Positions 1 to 5,423 of a DNA stretch of 7,239 nucleotides are shown here, one piece after another. The translations under genes and the position numbers were made by a program. Below the pieces are notes generated by a model. It did no database searches and was not told the origin of the DNA. It was given only the letters and a program-made list of their open reading frames with translations. Each line of letters starts with the position of its first letter. Within the stretch, counting starts at the first letter, position 1. Location of the stretch: the NCBI GenBank assembly GCA_020845495.1, contig JADLFM010000192.1:1-7239 (forward strand), read 5' to 3'. The stretch comes from Chloroflexota bacterium (GTDB lineage: Bacteria > Chloroflexota > UBA6077 > JACCZL01).

Positions 1-111
1 GCCAGTCCGACGGCGCCCCGTCTTCGGCGCCTGACCCTGTACCGCCGGCTCGCCGGTCCACCTCCACGTCCGCGCGTCCCCCGAGCGGCGTGAGTCACGT
101 CCAGCAGGAAG
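1..111. other. Left-edge leader with no convincing gene
   Basis: No complete gene can be supported here. One frame is open from the window edge to a TGA at 91-93 and another to a TGA at 32-34; either could be the tail of an upstream + strand gene, but both translations are short, Pro/Arg-rich and unrecognisable. A GGCGCC sequence occurs twice (12-17 and 26-31) and could form a 6-bp stem with an 8-nt loop. I see no promoter that I would defend. Confidence 0.3.
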
Positions 112-147
112 TCGGGAGGCGGACCCAAAAATGGGCCCGCCTCTCGG
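112..147 (+). promoter_or_regulatory. Long GC hairpin upstream of the first gene
   Basis: GAGGCGG (116-122) pairs with CCGCCTC (137-143). After one A/C mismatch, CCCA (124-127) pairs with TGGG (132-135) around an AAAA loop. Wobble and Watson-Crick pairs extend the stem outward to about 112-147. The 5' arm contains GGGAGG (114-119) and the structure covers the ATG at 131, so it would hide both if formed in the mRNA. There is no T-tract after it, so it is not a standard intrinsic terminator. It may be a Rho-type or phage-style intergenic hairpin or a translational control element. Confidence 0.55.
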
Positions 148-163
148 CTCATCGGGACACGAC

Positions 164-448
164 ATGCCCAGATTCTCTGACGTTCTCTCGCCGGAGGCCC
201 GCCTCGCGTTGGCGGTTCGGACTCAGAGCCCGTATCAGCTCGCGCTGGCCTTCGCCGCTCACGCCGGCCAGTTCTACGACCGAACATCCTTCGACCACCT
301 CGCCCGGCAGGTAAGCGACCTGTATGCTCGCCGTGACGGCGGGAACGCCAGTGAGTTTCGTCGGCGCCTCGATCGGCGTCTCTGCGATCGTTACCATCAG
401 CCGGTCGCCTGGGACGTGGCCCCGTCCGATCGCGACGGCGCCGCGTGA
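164..448 (+). CDS. Small protein of unknown function, coupled to the RadC-type gene
   Basis: I do not recognise this protein of about 94 residues. It is mostly helical in composition, arginine-rich in the second half, with no signal peptide, membrane segment or metal motif. Two starts are possible. ATG 131 would have GGGAGG about 11 nt upstream but lies inside a strong hairpin and would add 11 residues (Gly/Pro/Ser-rich). ATG 164 begins the more protein-like sequence (MPRFSDVLSPEARLALAV) but lacks a clear ribosome binding site. I chose 164 because of the hairpin; 131 remains possible. The TGA stop (446-448) overlaps the GTG start of the next gene (445-447), so the two are probably translationally coupled and may act together. 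A minus-strand reading frame over 149-397 is considered a shadow. Confidence 0.65.
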   Translation: MPRFSDVLSPEARLALAVRTQSPYQLALAFAAHAGQFYDRTSFDHLARQVSDLYARRDGGNASEFRRRLDRRLCDRYHQPVAWDVAPSDRDGAA

Positions 449-990
449 CCGTAGCGCCAGACCCTCACCAGATCAGTCTGCTGCCACCTGATGCCGCGTC
501 GCTTCTGCACCTCGTGCGGGAGAACCTCCGACTGCTCGCCAAGCTCGCTGGACGGTACGAGGTCGGCCGCCTGGATGCGACCGTCGACGGGCTGCGAGTT
601 CGCAAGCCTGCCGACGTGGCTGAGTATCTGAGCGCAGAGCTCGCCGACCTTGCTCAGGAGCAGTTGCGGGTCGTCCTCCTGGACAGCAGCAACAGGGTGA
701 TCGCCACGTCGCTGGTGTACCAGGGCGGCCTGAACTCGACGGTGATTCGACTTGGGGACTGCTTCCGCGAGGCAGTTGCCCTTGGGGCCGCTGCCGTCGT
801 GCTGGTGCACAACCACCCCAGCGGTGACCCGACGCCTTCGCCAGAGGATGTTCGCCTAACCTCCGATGCCGGACAGGCCGGCGACCTCCTCGGTGTTGAG
901 CTCCTCGATCACGTCGTGATCGGCCGCGCGAGCCATGTGAGCCTGCGCGAGCTCGGGCTCTACAGCCCTGTCGCGCCACCGGACGCGTGA
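445..990 (+). CDS. radC: RadC-type JAB (MPN+/JAMM) domain protein, short form
   Basis: The 181-residue protein carries the RadC signature HNHPSGDPTPSPED at residues 122-135. His122, His124 and Asp135 fit the JAMM metal-site spacing HxHx10D, and Glu72 in QEQLRVVLLD is the likely JAMM glutamate. DHVVIG (155-160) is also typical of RadC. The usual PRE motif is altered to LGD. The protein is shorter than chromosomal RadC (about 220-230 residues): the N-terminal helix-hairpin-helix DNA-binding part is absent or unrecognisable, as in many RadC-like proteins of phages, plasmids and islands. RadC proteins have a protease-like fold, but their biochemical role is unsettled and the old DNA-repair label is doubtful. 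The GTG start overlaps the previous stop codon (GTGA), indicating coupling. Residues 9-13 (QISLL) loosely resemble a clamp-binding peptide. The domain call is firm; the function is not. Confidence 0.93.
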   Translation: MTVAPDPHQISLLPPDAASLLHLVRENLRLLAKLAGRYEVGRLDATVDGLRVRKPADVAEYLSAELADLAQEQLRVVLLDSSNRVIATSLVYQGGLNSTVIRLGDCFREAVALGAAAVVLVHNHPSGDPTPSPEDVRLTSDAGQAGDLLGVELLDHVVIGRASHVSLRELGLYSPVAPPDA

Positions 991-992
991 GT

Positions 993-1028
993 GTGGTGGC
1001 GGGTCGAATTTACTCGACCCGCCGTCAC
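993..1028 (+). terminator. Intergenic hairpin with perfect 10-bp arms
   Basis: GGCGGGTCGA (998-1007) is followed by a 6-nt loop, ATTTAC, and then the exact reverse complement TCGACCCGCC (1014-1023). As RNA the stem extends outward through two G-U wobbles and three Watson-Crick pairs to 993-1028, giving about 15 bp. It lies in the 62-nt gap between the radC-type stop (990) and the next ribosome binding site (1042). No T-tract follows, so its role as a terminator rather than an RNA-processing or protein-binding site is uncertain. Because it is symmetric it could act on either strand. Confidence 0.6.
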
Positions 1029-1041
1029 GTCTTCCGAGAAC

Positions 1042-1047
1042 GGAGGT
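1042..1047 (+). promoter_or_regulatory. Ribosome binding site of the coiled-coil gene
   Basis: GGAGGT lies 5 nt before ATG 1053. This near-perfect anti-16S match fixes that start. Confidence 0.8.
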
Positions 1048-1052
1048 AGCCG

Positions 1053-2342
1053 ATGCTCGACATCGCTACTGAGACGACGCTCGAAACCATCGACGCTCCG
1101 ATTGATGGCGTCGAAGCCCGTGCCGAGCGCGCAGCCGGTCGCGCAGGCGTCGAGGCCACAGAGATTGAGAAGCTGCCGTTCGACCTGTCTGCGCTGGAGG
1201 ACGAAGGCGTCTTCGTCAATGTCGATGCCCGCGGCTTTGGCCTTCTTGATCGGCGGCTGGAGTGGCATGCGCTCGGCGTCAGCCTGCCGCGCGGAACCAA
1301 CCTCGCGTTCCGACCACCGCGCTGTGGCCTCCTGCCGGATCGCTACCGGCTACCGCTACTTCGCCCAGCGGCCCGCGCACATTCAGCGCTGCACAAGTAC
1401 TCGTATCGGTTCACGCTGACCGAGACGCTGTTCGAAACTCCGGCCTATCGGTGGGTCCCTTGGTCAGCATTCGAGGTGTTCGAGCGCGATTTCCAGGCGG
1501 CTCAGGAGGCACTTGAGGCCGCCCGGACCTCCGTCTTGGACCAATACGATGGCATCCGAGAGGAGGTCTTCGAGACGATCCTCCGCCTGGCTGATGACTC
1601 TGCTCGGCGACTGATCGCGACCGGTCACATCGTGCCCGAAGGTTACCGCGACGTCATCGCCAGAGGTATCGACGCCACGGTGCCGACTCCTGATGACCTG
1701 CGCGGCAAGCTCACCCTGCGGTACCGCGTTGGGGTGGTGCTGCTGGGCAGCGAGATGCTTGCCGAACAACGCCGTGCCCGCGAAGAACGCGGTCGGATTG
1801 AGGCGATCGAGGCAACGGCGCGGGTCGAGCGTCAGCAACAGCAGGCCCGCGCACGTCTTGTCCAGGAAGAGCTGTGGGCCGAGGAGGAGCGCATCAGGCG
1901 TCGTCTCCAGGCCGAAGAGGATGAGCGACGGCGAGAGGCCGAAGTCAAAGAACGCCTGCGTGGCCTGAAGCTGGAGGCCGCAAAGGAGCGGCTACAAGAG
2001 GCGTTGAGCCCGATCGAAGAGGGTGCCCAACAGCTCCACGCTGCGGTGTTCGAAGCCGCTGCGGCGATCAGGACGTCGCTCAGAAAGCATGGCAGTCTAC
2101 CTGGTGGTTCGGTGCGCCGAGCGCGTGAACTGACTCGCTGGTTCCGCCTCATGAACTGGCAGTCCGACCAACAACTCGAAGCCCTGCTCGCGGAGCTTGA
2201 GAGCCTGGCCAGTCGTCCGTCCGGCACGCGGAAGCGCGATGCGGGACCGATCGACCAGGTGCTCAACGAGATCGTCGAGATCTGCTACGCCGACGCCCGC
2301 GCAATCGCCGAGCCGAACCGCATGGTGGCGCTCGAGCTCTAG
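1053..2342 (+). CDS. Unrecognised protein with a long charged coiled coil
   Basis: This 429-residue protein matches no family I can name with confidence. Residues 1-40 are acidic and Ala/Glu-rich. Residues 45-140 form a globular-looking part with a Pro/Arg-rich stretch (LLPDRYRLPLLRPAARAH, 93-110) and an aromatic segment (YRWVPWSAFEVFERDF, 132-147). Residues 148-190 are helical. Residues about 233-345 are dominated by Glu, Arg, Gln and Ala (for example RQQQQARARL and EEERIRRRLQAEEDERRREAE) and should form a long helix or coiled coil. A C-terminal helical part (352-429) follows. No membrane segment or signal peptide is seen. The start is set by GGAGGT 5 nt upstream. It precedes the AAA+ gene with a 74-nt gap. 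The shape suits a structural, adaptor or oligomerising partner of the AAA+ protein, but that is inferred from position only. Phage and plasmid proteins of the DUF3150 type are a remote alternative. Confidence 0.85.
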   Translation: MLDIATETTLETIDAPIDGVEARAERAAGRAGVEATEIEKLPFDLSALEDEGVFVNVDARGFGLLDRRLEWHALGVSLPRGTNLAFRPPRCGLLPDRYRLPLLRPAARAHSALHKYSYRFTLTETLFETPAYRWVPWSAFEVFERDFQAAQEALEAARTSVLDQYDGIREEVFETILRLADDSARRLIATGHIVPEGYRDVIARGIDATVPTPDDLRGKLTLRYRVGVVLLGSEMLAEQRRAREERGRIEAIEATARVERQQQQARARLVQEELWAEEERIRRRLQAEEDERRREAEVKERLRGLKLEAAKERLQEALSPIEEGAQQLHAAVFEAAAAIRTSLRKHGSLPGGSVRRARELTRWFRLMNWQSDQQLEALLAELESLASRPSGTRKRDAGPIDQVLNEIVEICYADARAIAEPNRMVALEL

Positions 2343-2356
2343 CGCGACGACTGAAT

Positions 2357-2394
2357 GCCGGCAGGGCGGACGCCCCGCATACCGCCCTGACGGC
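2357..2394 (+). terminator. GC hairpin between the coiled-coil and AAA+ genes
   Basis: CAGGGCGG (2362-2369) pairs with CCGCCCTG (2382-2389) around a 12-nt loop. After a single G/A mismatch, GCCG (2357-2360) pairs with CGGC (2391-2394). No T-tract follows. It resembles the other intergenic hairpins of this window in position and in its GGGCGG/CCGCCC theme. It may be a weak terminator or an RNA stability or processing element. Confidence 0.5.
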
Positions 2395-2410
2395 TCTCCT
2401 GTGAGAGGAG
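2394..2410 (+). promoter_or_regulatory. Ribosome binding site of the AAA+ gene, partly in a small stem
   Basis: GAGAGGAG (2403-2410) is the ribosome binding site, 6 nt before the GTG start at 2417. CTCTC (2394-2398) can pair with GAGAG (2403-2407) around a CTGT loop, which would partly hide it. The stem is short, so a regulatory effect is speculative. Confidence 0.45.
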
Positions 2411-2416
2411 TCGCCT

Positions 2417-4006
2417 GTGATCGATACTCCGTCCGTTGAAGCACTCGTCCGCGAGCTGGACGTGCTGATCCGCGCGCGCTATCCGCTTATCGCCGTCAGC
2501 ACCTTCGAGGAGCAGCGGTTCCGCCGTCTGATGGCGACCGTCAGCCACCTGGAGCGGCACGCGCCGAAGGGGCTGTACGCCTGGAGCCGCACGAGTGGGC
2601 TGCGCCAGCTATCGGGGCCAGGCCTTGGCACAACTGAGCGGGTGTTCCCAAGCACCGAAGATCCGCTGTCGGTTCTGGACCACATCGCCGAGGCCGAGCG
2701 TGGCCTCTACGTCCTGTGTGACTTTGGGCCGTACCTGGCGCCGTTTGGTCAGGAAGAGCCACTCCTTGTTCGTCGCCTCCGTGAGCTCGCCTGGACGATC
2801 AAGTCAAGGCCGGTGACCGTGCTCTTCGTCGGGCCGAGCTTCCCAGAGATTCCCGCCCTGGAAAAGGAGGTCAAGACGATCGACCTGCCTCTGCCTGATG
2901 AGAGCGAGGTCGATCGCATCCTCCACCTGCATCTCGATCGCCTTCGGGAGAATCCCGACGTCACGCTCAAGGTCGATGCGCGCACCCATGAACAGTTCGG
3001 CCAGGCGCTGCTCGGACTGACCGAGACCGAGATCGAGAATGCGTTGGCCAAGGCAGCGATCACCTTCAGAGGTATCGGGCCGGAGGCGCTGCCGCTGATC
3101 CTCGATGAGAAGCGGAGCGTCATTCGTCAGGGCGGAGCGCTCGCCTACAGCCATCCGGAACCGGCCGACCATCTGGGTGGCTACGCCAACCTGCGGGGAC
3201 TGCTCCAGGAAGCTGCGGTCACCTTCACGCCAGCAGCTCGGGCCTTTGGCGTCGAGCCGATGAAAGGCGTCCTGCTCGTGGGGCTGCCTGGCACGGGCAA
3301 AGATCTCACGAAGAAAATCGCGGCTTCGATCCTCGGCCGCCCTCTGCTCGACCTCGACTTCGGCGCCGTCATGGGCGAGGGCGGTGGTGTGATCGGCTCG
3401 GCGGCAATGAGTATCAAGCGCGCGCTGGCGATCGCCACGACGCTCAAGGGGATCCTGGGGATCTCCGAGTTCGAGAAGGCCGTTGGTGGCCTCCAGTCGT
3501 CGAATCGCAGCGACGGCGGCGAGACAGCGCGGACGATCGCCCACCTCCTCAACTGGATGCAAGAGCAGCAGGAAGTGTTCGTCGTCGGCACGGCCAACGA
3601 CGTCCGCCAGCTCGCTCCCGAGCAGATCAGGCAGGGCCGGTTCGGGCAGGTCGTCTTCGTCGATCTGCCGACCACTGAGGACCGCGCCGACATCTTCAAA
3701 GTGCACCTGAGCAAGCGAGGCCGCGATCCGCGCGCCTACGATCTCGATGAGTTGGCTCGCAGTTCCGAGGGCTTCTCGGGTGCCGAGATCGAGGCCGTCG
3801 TCAAGATGGGCCTGCTCAATGCCTTCATGGACGGCCCGCGTGAGGTGACGACGACCGATCTGCTCCGCCGCGCTCAGTCGATCCGGCCGACGTCGGAGGT
3901 GAAGCGTGAGGAGATCGAGGAGCTCCGACGCTGGGCGCGCGAGCACCTGGCGATTGACGCGGTGCAGGGAAAGACATCTGCCGGCGAGCGACTGATCGAG
4001 TTCTAA
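2417..4006 (+). CDS. Ycf46-type AAA+ protein with altered Walker A and Walker B residues
   Basis: This 529-residue protein has the Ycf46 layout. An N-terminal domain (about 1-240) starts LIRARYPLIAVSTFEEQR and includes VLFVGPSFPEIPALEKEV. A AAA+ core (about 250-490) follows, then a short helical tail. Walker A reads GLPGTGKD (289-296): Lys295 is kept, but the usual Ser/Thr is Asp296. The Walker B region reads ILGISEFEKA (346-355): Glu351 is kept, but the usual Asp is Ser350. The VGESE-like segment is changed to IGSAA, and GRFD to GRFG (407-410). Asn394 (sensor 1, GTAND), Arg405 and Arg408 (finger region) and GFSGAEIE (452-459, sensor 2) are retained. Ycf46 is a poorly characterised AAA+ protein of cyanobacteria and plastids, with relatives elsewhere. 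It probably remodels or scaffolds a partner; the downstream DUF1257 gene supports a module. ATPase activity is uncertain. GTG start with a good ribosome binding site. Confidence 0.93.
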   Translation: MIDTPSVEALVRELDVLIRARYPLIAVSTFEEQRFRRLMATVSHLERHAPKGLYAWSRTSGLRQLSGPGLGTTERVFPSTEDPLSVLDHIAEAERGLYVLCDFGPYLAPFGQEEPLLVRRLRELAWTIKSRPVTVLFVGPSFPEIPALEKEVKTIDLPLPDESEVDRILHLHLDRLRENPDVTLKVDARTHEQFGQALLGLTETEIENALAKAAITFRGIGPEALPLILDEKRSVIRQGGALAYSHPEPADHLGGYANLRGLLQEAAVTFTPAARAFGVEPMKGVLLVGLPGTGKDLTKKIAASILGRPLLDLDFGAVMGEGGGVIGSAAMSIKRALAIATTLKGILGISEFEKAVGGLQSSNRSDGGETARTIAHLLNWMQEQQEVFVVGTANDVRQLAPEQIRQGRFGQVVFVDLPTTEDRADIFKVHLSKRGRDPRAYDLDELARSSEGFSGAEIEAVVKMGLLNAFMDGPREVTTTDLLRRAQSIRPTSEVKREEIEELRRWAREHLAIDAVQGKTSAGERLIEF

Positions 4007-4030
4007 GACCGTCGCTCCATGGTGCTTCCT

Positions 4031-4054
4031 GGGCGGCCCGACCACCGGCCGCCC
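4031..4054 (+). terminator. GC hairpin after the AAA+ gene
   Basis: GGGCGGCC (4031-4038) and GGCCGCCC (4047-4054) form a perfect 8-bp stem with an 8-nt loop. It starts 24 nt after the AAA+ stop codon, in a 114-nt gap. Only TT follows, so it is at best a weak intrinsic terminator. The rest of the gap up to 4120 holds the next ribosome binding site (GGAG, 4107-4110) and no convincing promoter. Confidence 0.5.
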
Positions 4055-4120
4055 TTGCCTCGCCGCCAGCCCAGACTGGCAGCGTGACTTCACATCAGGC
4101 AACTTTGGAGATGATCCAGC

Positions 4121-4516
4121 ATGTCGAAGTACCTGATCGTCCCTGGGATCCTGTTCAAGGACCGGCGGCTCCTCTTGGTCGCTCTCGCCGAGATCGGCTT
4201 CGCCGATGTCGAAGAAGGTGAGCAGATCCCGCTCTACGGCTATCAGGGTGACCGTCGCCTGGAGACGGCCGAGATCGTCGTTCGCCGACAGGTGATTGGC
4301 GCGGCTTCCAACGACCTGGGGTTTACCCGGACACCAGATGGCTACGTGCCGATCGTGTCCGAGTACGACCAGCGCACGTTGCTCGCCGGGCGGTTCCTGC
4401 CCAGGCTCCGGACGGCCTACAGCGAAGGGGTCGTCGAAGAGGTACGCCGCCGGCTTCACGGCACGACGCGTCGTTCGGTGGAAGGCGGCGTCGTCAAGAT
4501 TCGCATCCGCTACTAG
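4121..4516 (+). CDS. DUF1257/Ycf35-like protein
   Basis: The 131-residue protein fits the DUF1257 (Ycf35) pattern. It begins with MSKYLIVPGILFKD and then a helix with a Leu-rich face ending in Gly (LLLVALAEIGF, 17-27). The family landmarks GYQG (40-43), AEIVVRR (50-56), DLGF (65-68) and GYVPIVSEYD (74-83) come next, then a helical segment with a Tyr (FLPRLRTAY, 92-100) and a final beta strand (GGVVKIRIRY). Ycf35 is a conserved protein of cyanobacteria and some plastids with no established biochemical role. Its place one gene after a Ycf46-type AAA+ and 8 nt before a DUF2997 gene suggests that the products work in one complex or pathway. No catalytic motif or cysteine pair is visible. GGAG at 4107-4110 is 10 nt before the ATG. 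First gene of a tight five-gene run. Confidence 0.85.
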   Translation: MSKYLIVPGILFKDRRLLLVALAEIGFADVEEGEQIPLYGYQGDRRLETAEIVVRRQVIGAASNDLGFTRTPDGYVPIVSEYDQRTLLAGRFLPRLRTAYSEGVVEEVRRRLHGTTRRSVEGGVVKIRIRY

Positions 4517-4522
4517 GAGGAG
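4515..4522 (+). promoter_or_regulatory. Ribosome binding site overlapping the DUF1257 stop codon
   Basis: AGGAGGAG begins inside the TAG stop of the DUF1257-like gene (4514-4516) and lies 2-4 nt before ATG 4525. Termination and re-initiation at this site would couple the two genes. Confidence 0.7.
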
Positions 4523-4524
4523 CC

Positions 4525-4725
4525 ATGCCGGAGATCGAGTTCACGATCGACGAGGCGACCGGCGACTTGACGATGCACGTCAAGGGTGTCGCCGGGCCGG
4601 CCTGCGAGGATGTCGCCAAGCTCGCCAGGGAACTGCTTGGCAACCCTGGCAGCGAGCGGAACACGGCCGAGTTCCATGCCCGAGCTCGGGTGAGCCGGCA
4701 AGTTCGGCCGCAGCCGAAGGCCTGA
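4525..4725 (+). CDS. DUF2997 family small protein
   Basis: This 66-residue protein matches the DUF2997 layout. A two-strand N-terminus (MPEIEFTIDEATGDLTMHV) is followed by the family-like GVAGPAC (21-27) with a single conserved-looking cysteine (Cys27). A helix (EDVAKLARELLG, 28-39) follows, then a short TAEF segment (47-50) and a basic tail. DUF2997 proteins are very small proteins of unknown function. The strand-strand-helix layout with one cysteine could suit a scaffold, a carrier or a metal-cluster partner, but nothing in the sequence decides this. It lies 8 nt after the DUF1257-like gene and 5 nt before the radical SAM gene. Its first 15 residues resemble the start of the radical SAM protein. 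Family call good; function unknown. Confidence 0.82.
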   Translation: MPEIEFTIDEATGDLTMHVKGVAGPACEDVAKLARELLGNPGSERNTAEFHARARVSRQVRPQPKA

Positions 4726-4730
4726 CGTCG

Positions 4731-5423
4731 ATGATGCCAGATCTCATCGTCGCCATTGACACTTCGACCGGCGACCTTCTGGTCGACGCGCCGTCCTCGT
4801 TTCCGGATCGACTCCGCAATGGTCTTGAGGCGCTGGCCGGGGAGGCCAGGGAGATCGTGTGCGCGGCGCCAATCGCGCTGCAGACGTTAGCGCCCGCCTC
4901 GAAAGACGAAGGCCTCGTAGATGCCTGCATCCGGATCGTCGGGTACTGGCACGGGAGCCTGATCGAGGGTCCAGGACGGCGTAGCGTCGTGAAGATCCAG
5001 GGCTGTCCGATCCGATGCCAAGGCTGCATCACGCCCGATAGCTGGGACGCGACCGGAGGGATGCTGGTCCCGGTTGACCGGGTCGCAGACGCGCTCCTCG
5101 ATCCCTCATTCGAGCGTGACGGAGTGACGATCCTCGGTGGCGAACCGTTCGCGCAGCCGGACGGGCTGCTGGCACTCGTCGAAGCGCTCAGGGCGCGAGC
5201 CTGCGATCACATCGTCTGCTACAGCGGCTTCACCTACGGCGAGCTTCGACGCCGGGTCCAACAATCACCGGCCATCGGCCGCGTGCTCGACGAGATCGAC
5301 ATGCTGATCGACGGACCGTTTGTTGCCGGCCTTGCCGATGGGGCGGGCCCCTGGACCGGCAGCGCCAACCAGCGAGTGCTGACGCTGAAGACGCTGATCG
5401 GGAGGAGTGGCGTTGCAGCTTGA
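4731..5423 (+). CDS. NrdG-like radical SAM (4Fe-4S) protein
   Basis: This 230-residue protein has the radical SAM cluster motif CPIRCQGC (CxxxCxxC; Cys92, Cys96, Cys99). It also has the SAM-binding GGEPF (136-140), YSGFTYGEL (164-172), DMLIDGPFV (190-198) and GSANQRV (210-216). The last three are typical of NrdG, the activase that makes the glycyl radical of anaerobic ribonucleotide reductase, and of related stand-alone 4Fe-4S proteins. About 70 extra N-terminal residues precede the core; their first 15 resemble the DUF2997 protein upstream. No NrdD or other glycyl radical enzyme is in the window, so a classical activase role is doubtful here; the partner may be another member of this operon. 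Two adjacent ATGs (4731, 4734) are possible; 4734 aligns with the DUF2997 start. A reading frame open upstream to 4296 is rejected because it crosses two real genes. Confidence 0.9.
   Translation: MMPDLIVAIDTSTGDLLVDAPSSFPDRLRNGLEALAGEAREIVCAAPIALQTLAPASKDEGLVDACIRIVGYWHGSLIEGPGRRSVVKIQGCPIRCQGCITPDSWDATGGMLVPVDRVADALLDPSFERDGVTILGGEPFAQPDGLLALVEALRARACDHIVCYSGFTYGELRRRVQQSPAIGRVLDEIDMLIDGPFVAGLADGAGPWTGSANQRVLTLKTLIGRSGVAA
5401..5407 (+). promoter_or_regulatory. Ribosome binding site that selects a TTG start
   Basis: GGAGGAG lies inside the end of the radical SAM gene. It is 5 nt before TTG 5413 but overlaps the in-frame GTG at 5407, so TTG 5413 is the better start of the next gene. Confidence 0.6.

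Noticed and set aside
991..1419. A + strand open frame overlapping the start of the coiled-coil gene
   Set aside because: It begins in the hairpin region, lacks a ribosome binding site, and has shadow-like Arg/Ser/Ala composition.
3281..3472. Frameshift or sequencing error as explanation for the altered Walker motifs
   Set aside because: The frame and family similarity continue on both sides, and each substitution requires at least two base changes within a single codon.
4089..4117. Possible promoter (TTCACA with a weak -10) before the DUF1257-like gene
   Set aside because: The -10 candidate is poor and would place the transcript start at or beyond the start codon, downstream of the ribosome binding site.
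2804..4459. A 551-codon open frame on the minus strand opposite the AAA+ and DUF1257-like genes
   Set aside because: It is the antisense shadow of two well-supported + strand genes, common in GC-rich coding DNA. Its translation shows no domain and it crosses a gap containing a hairpin.
4296..4730. N-terminal extension of the radical SAM reading frame
   Set aside because: It would overlap the DUF1257-like and whole DUF2997 genes in another frame. The extension is Arg/Ser-rich and unlike protein, and adjacent ATGs at 4731/4734 fit the gene spacing.
4731..5423. Radical SAM protein as QueE (7-deazaguanine synthesis), feeding the TGT-like enzyme
   Set aside because: An attractive link, but the YSGFTYGEL, LIDGPFV and GSANQRV motifs are NrdG-type, and no other preQ0 synthesis gene is present.
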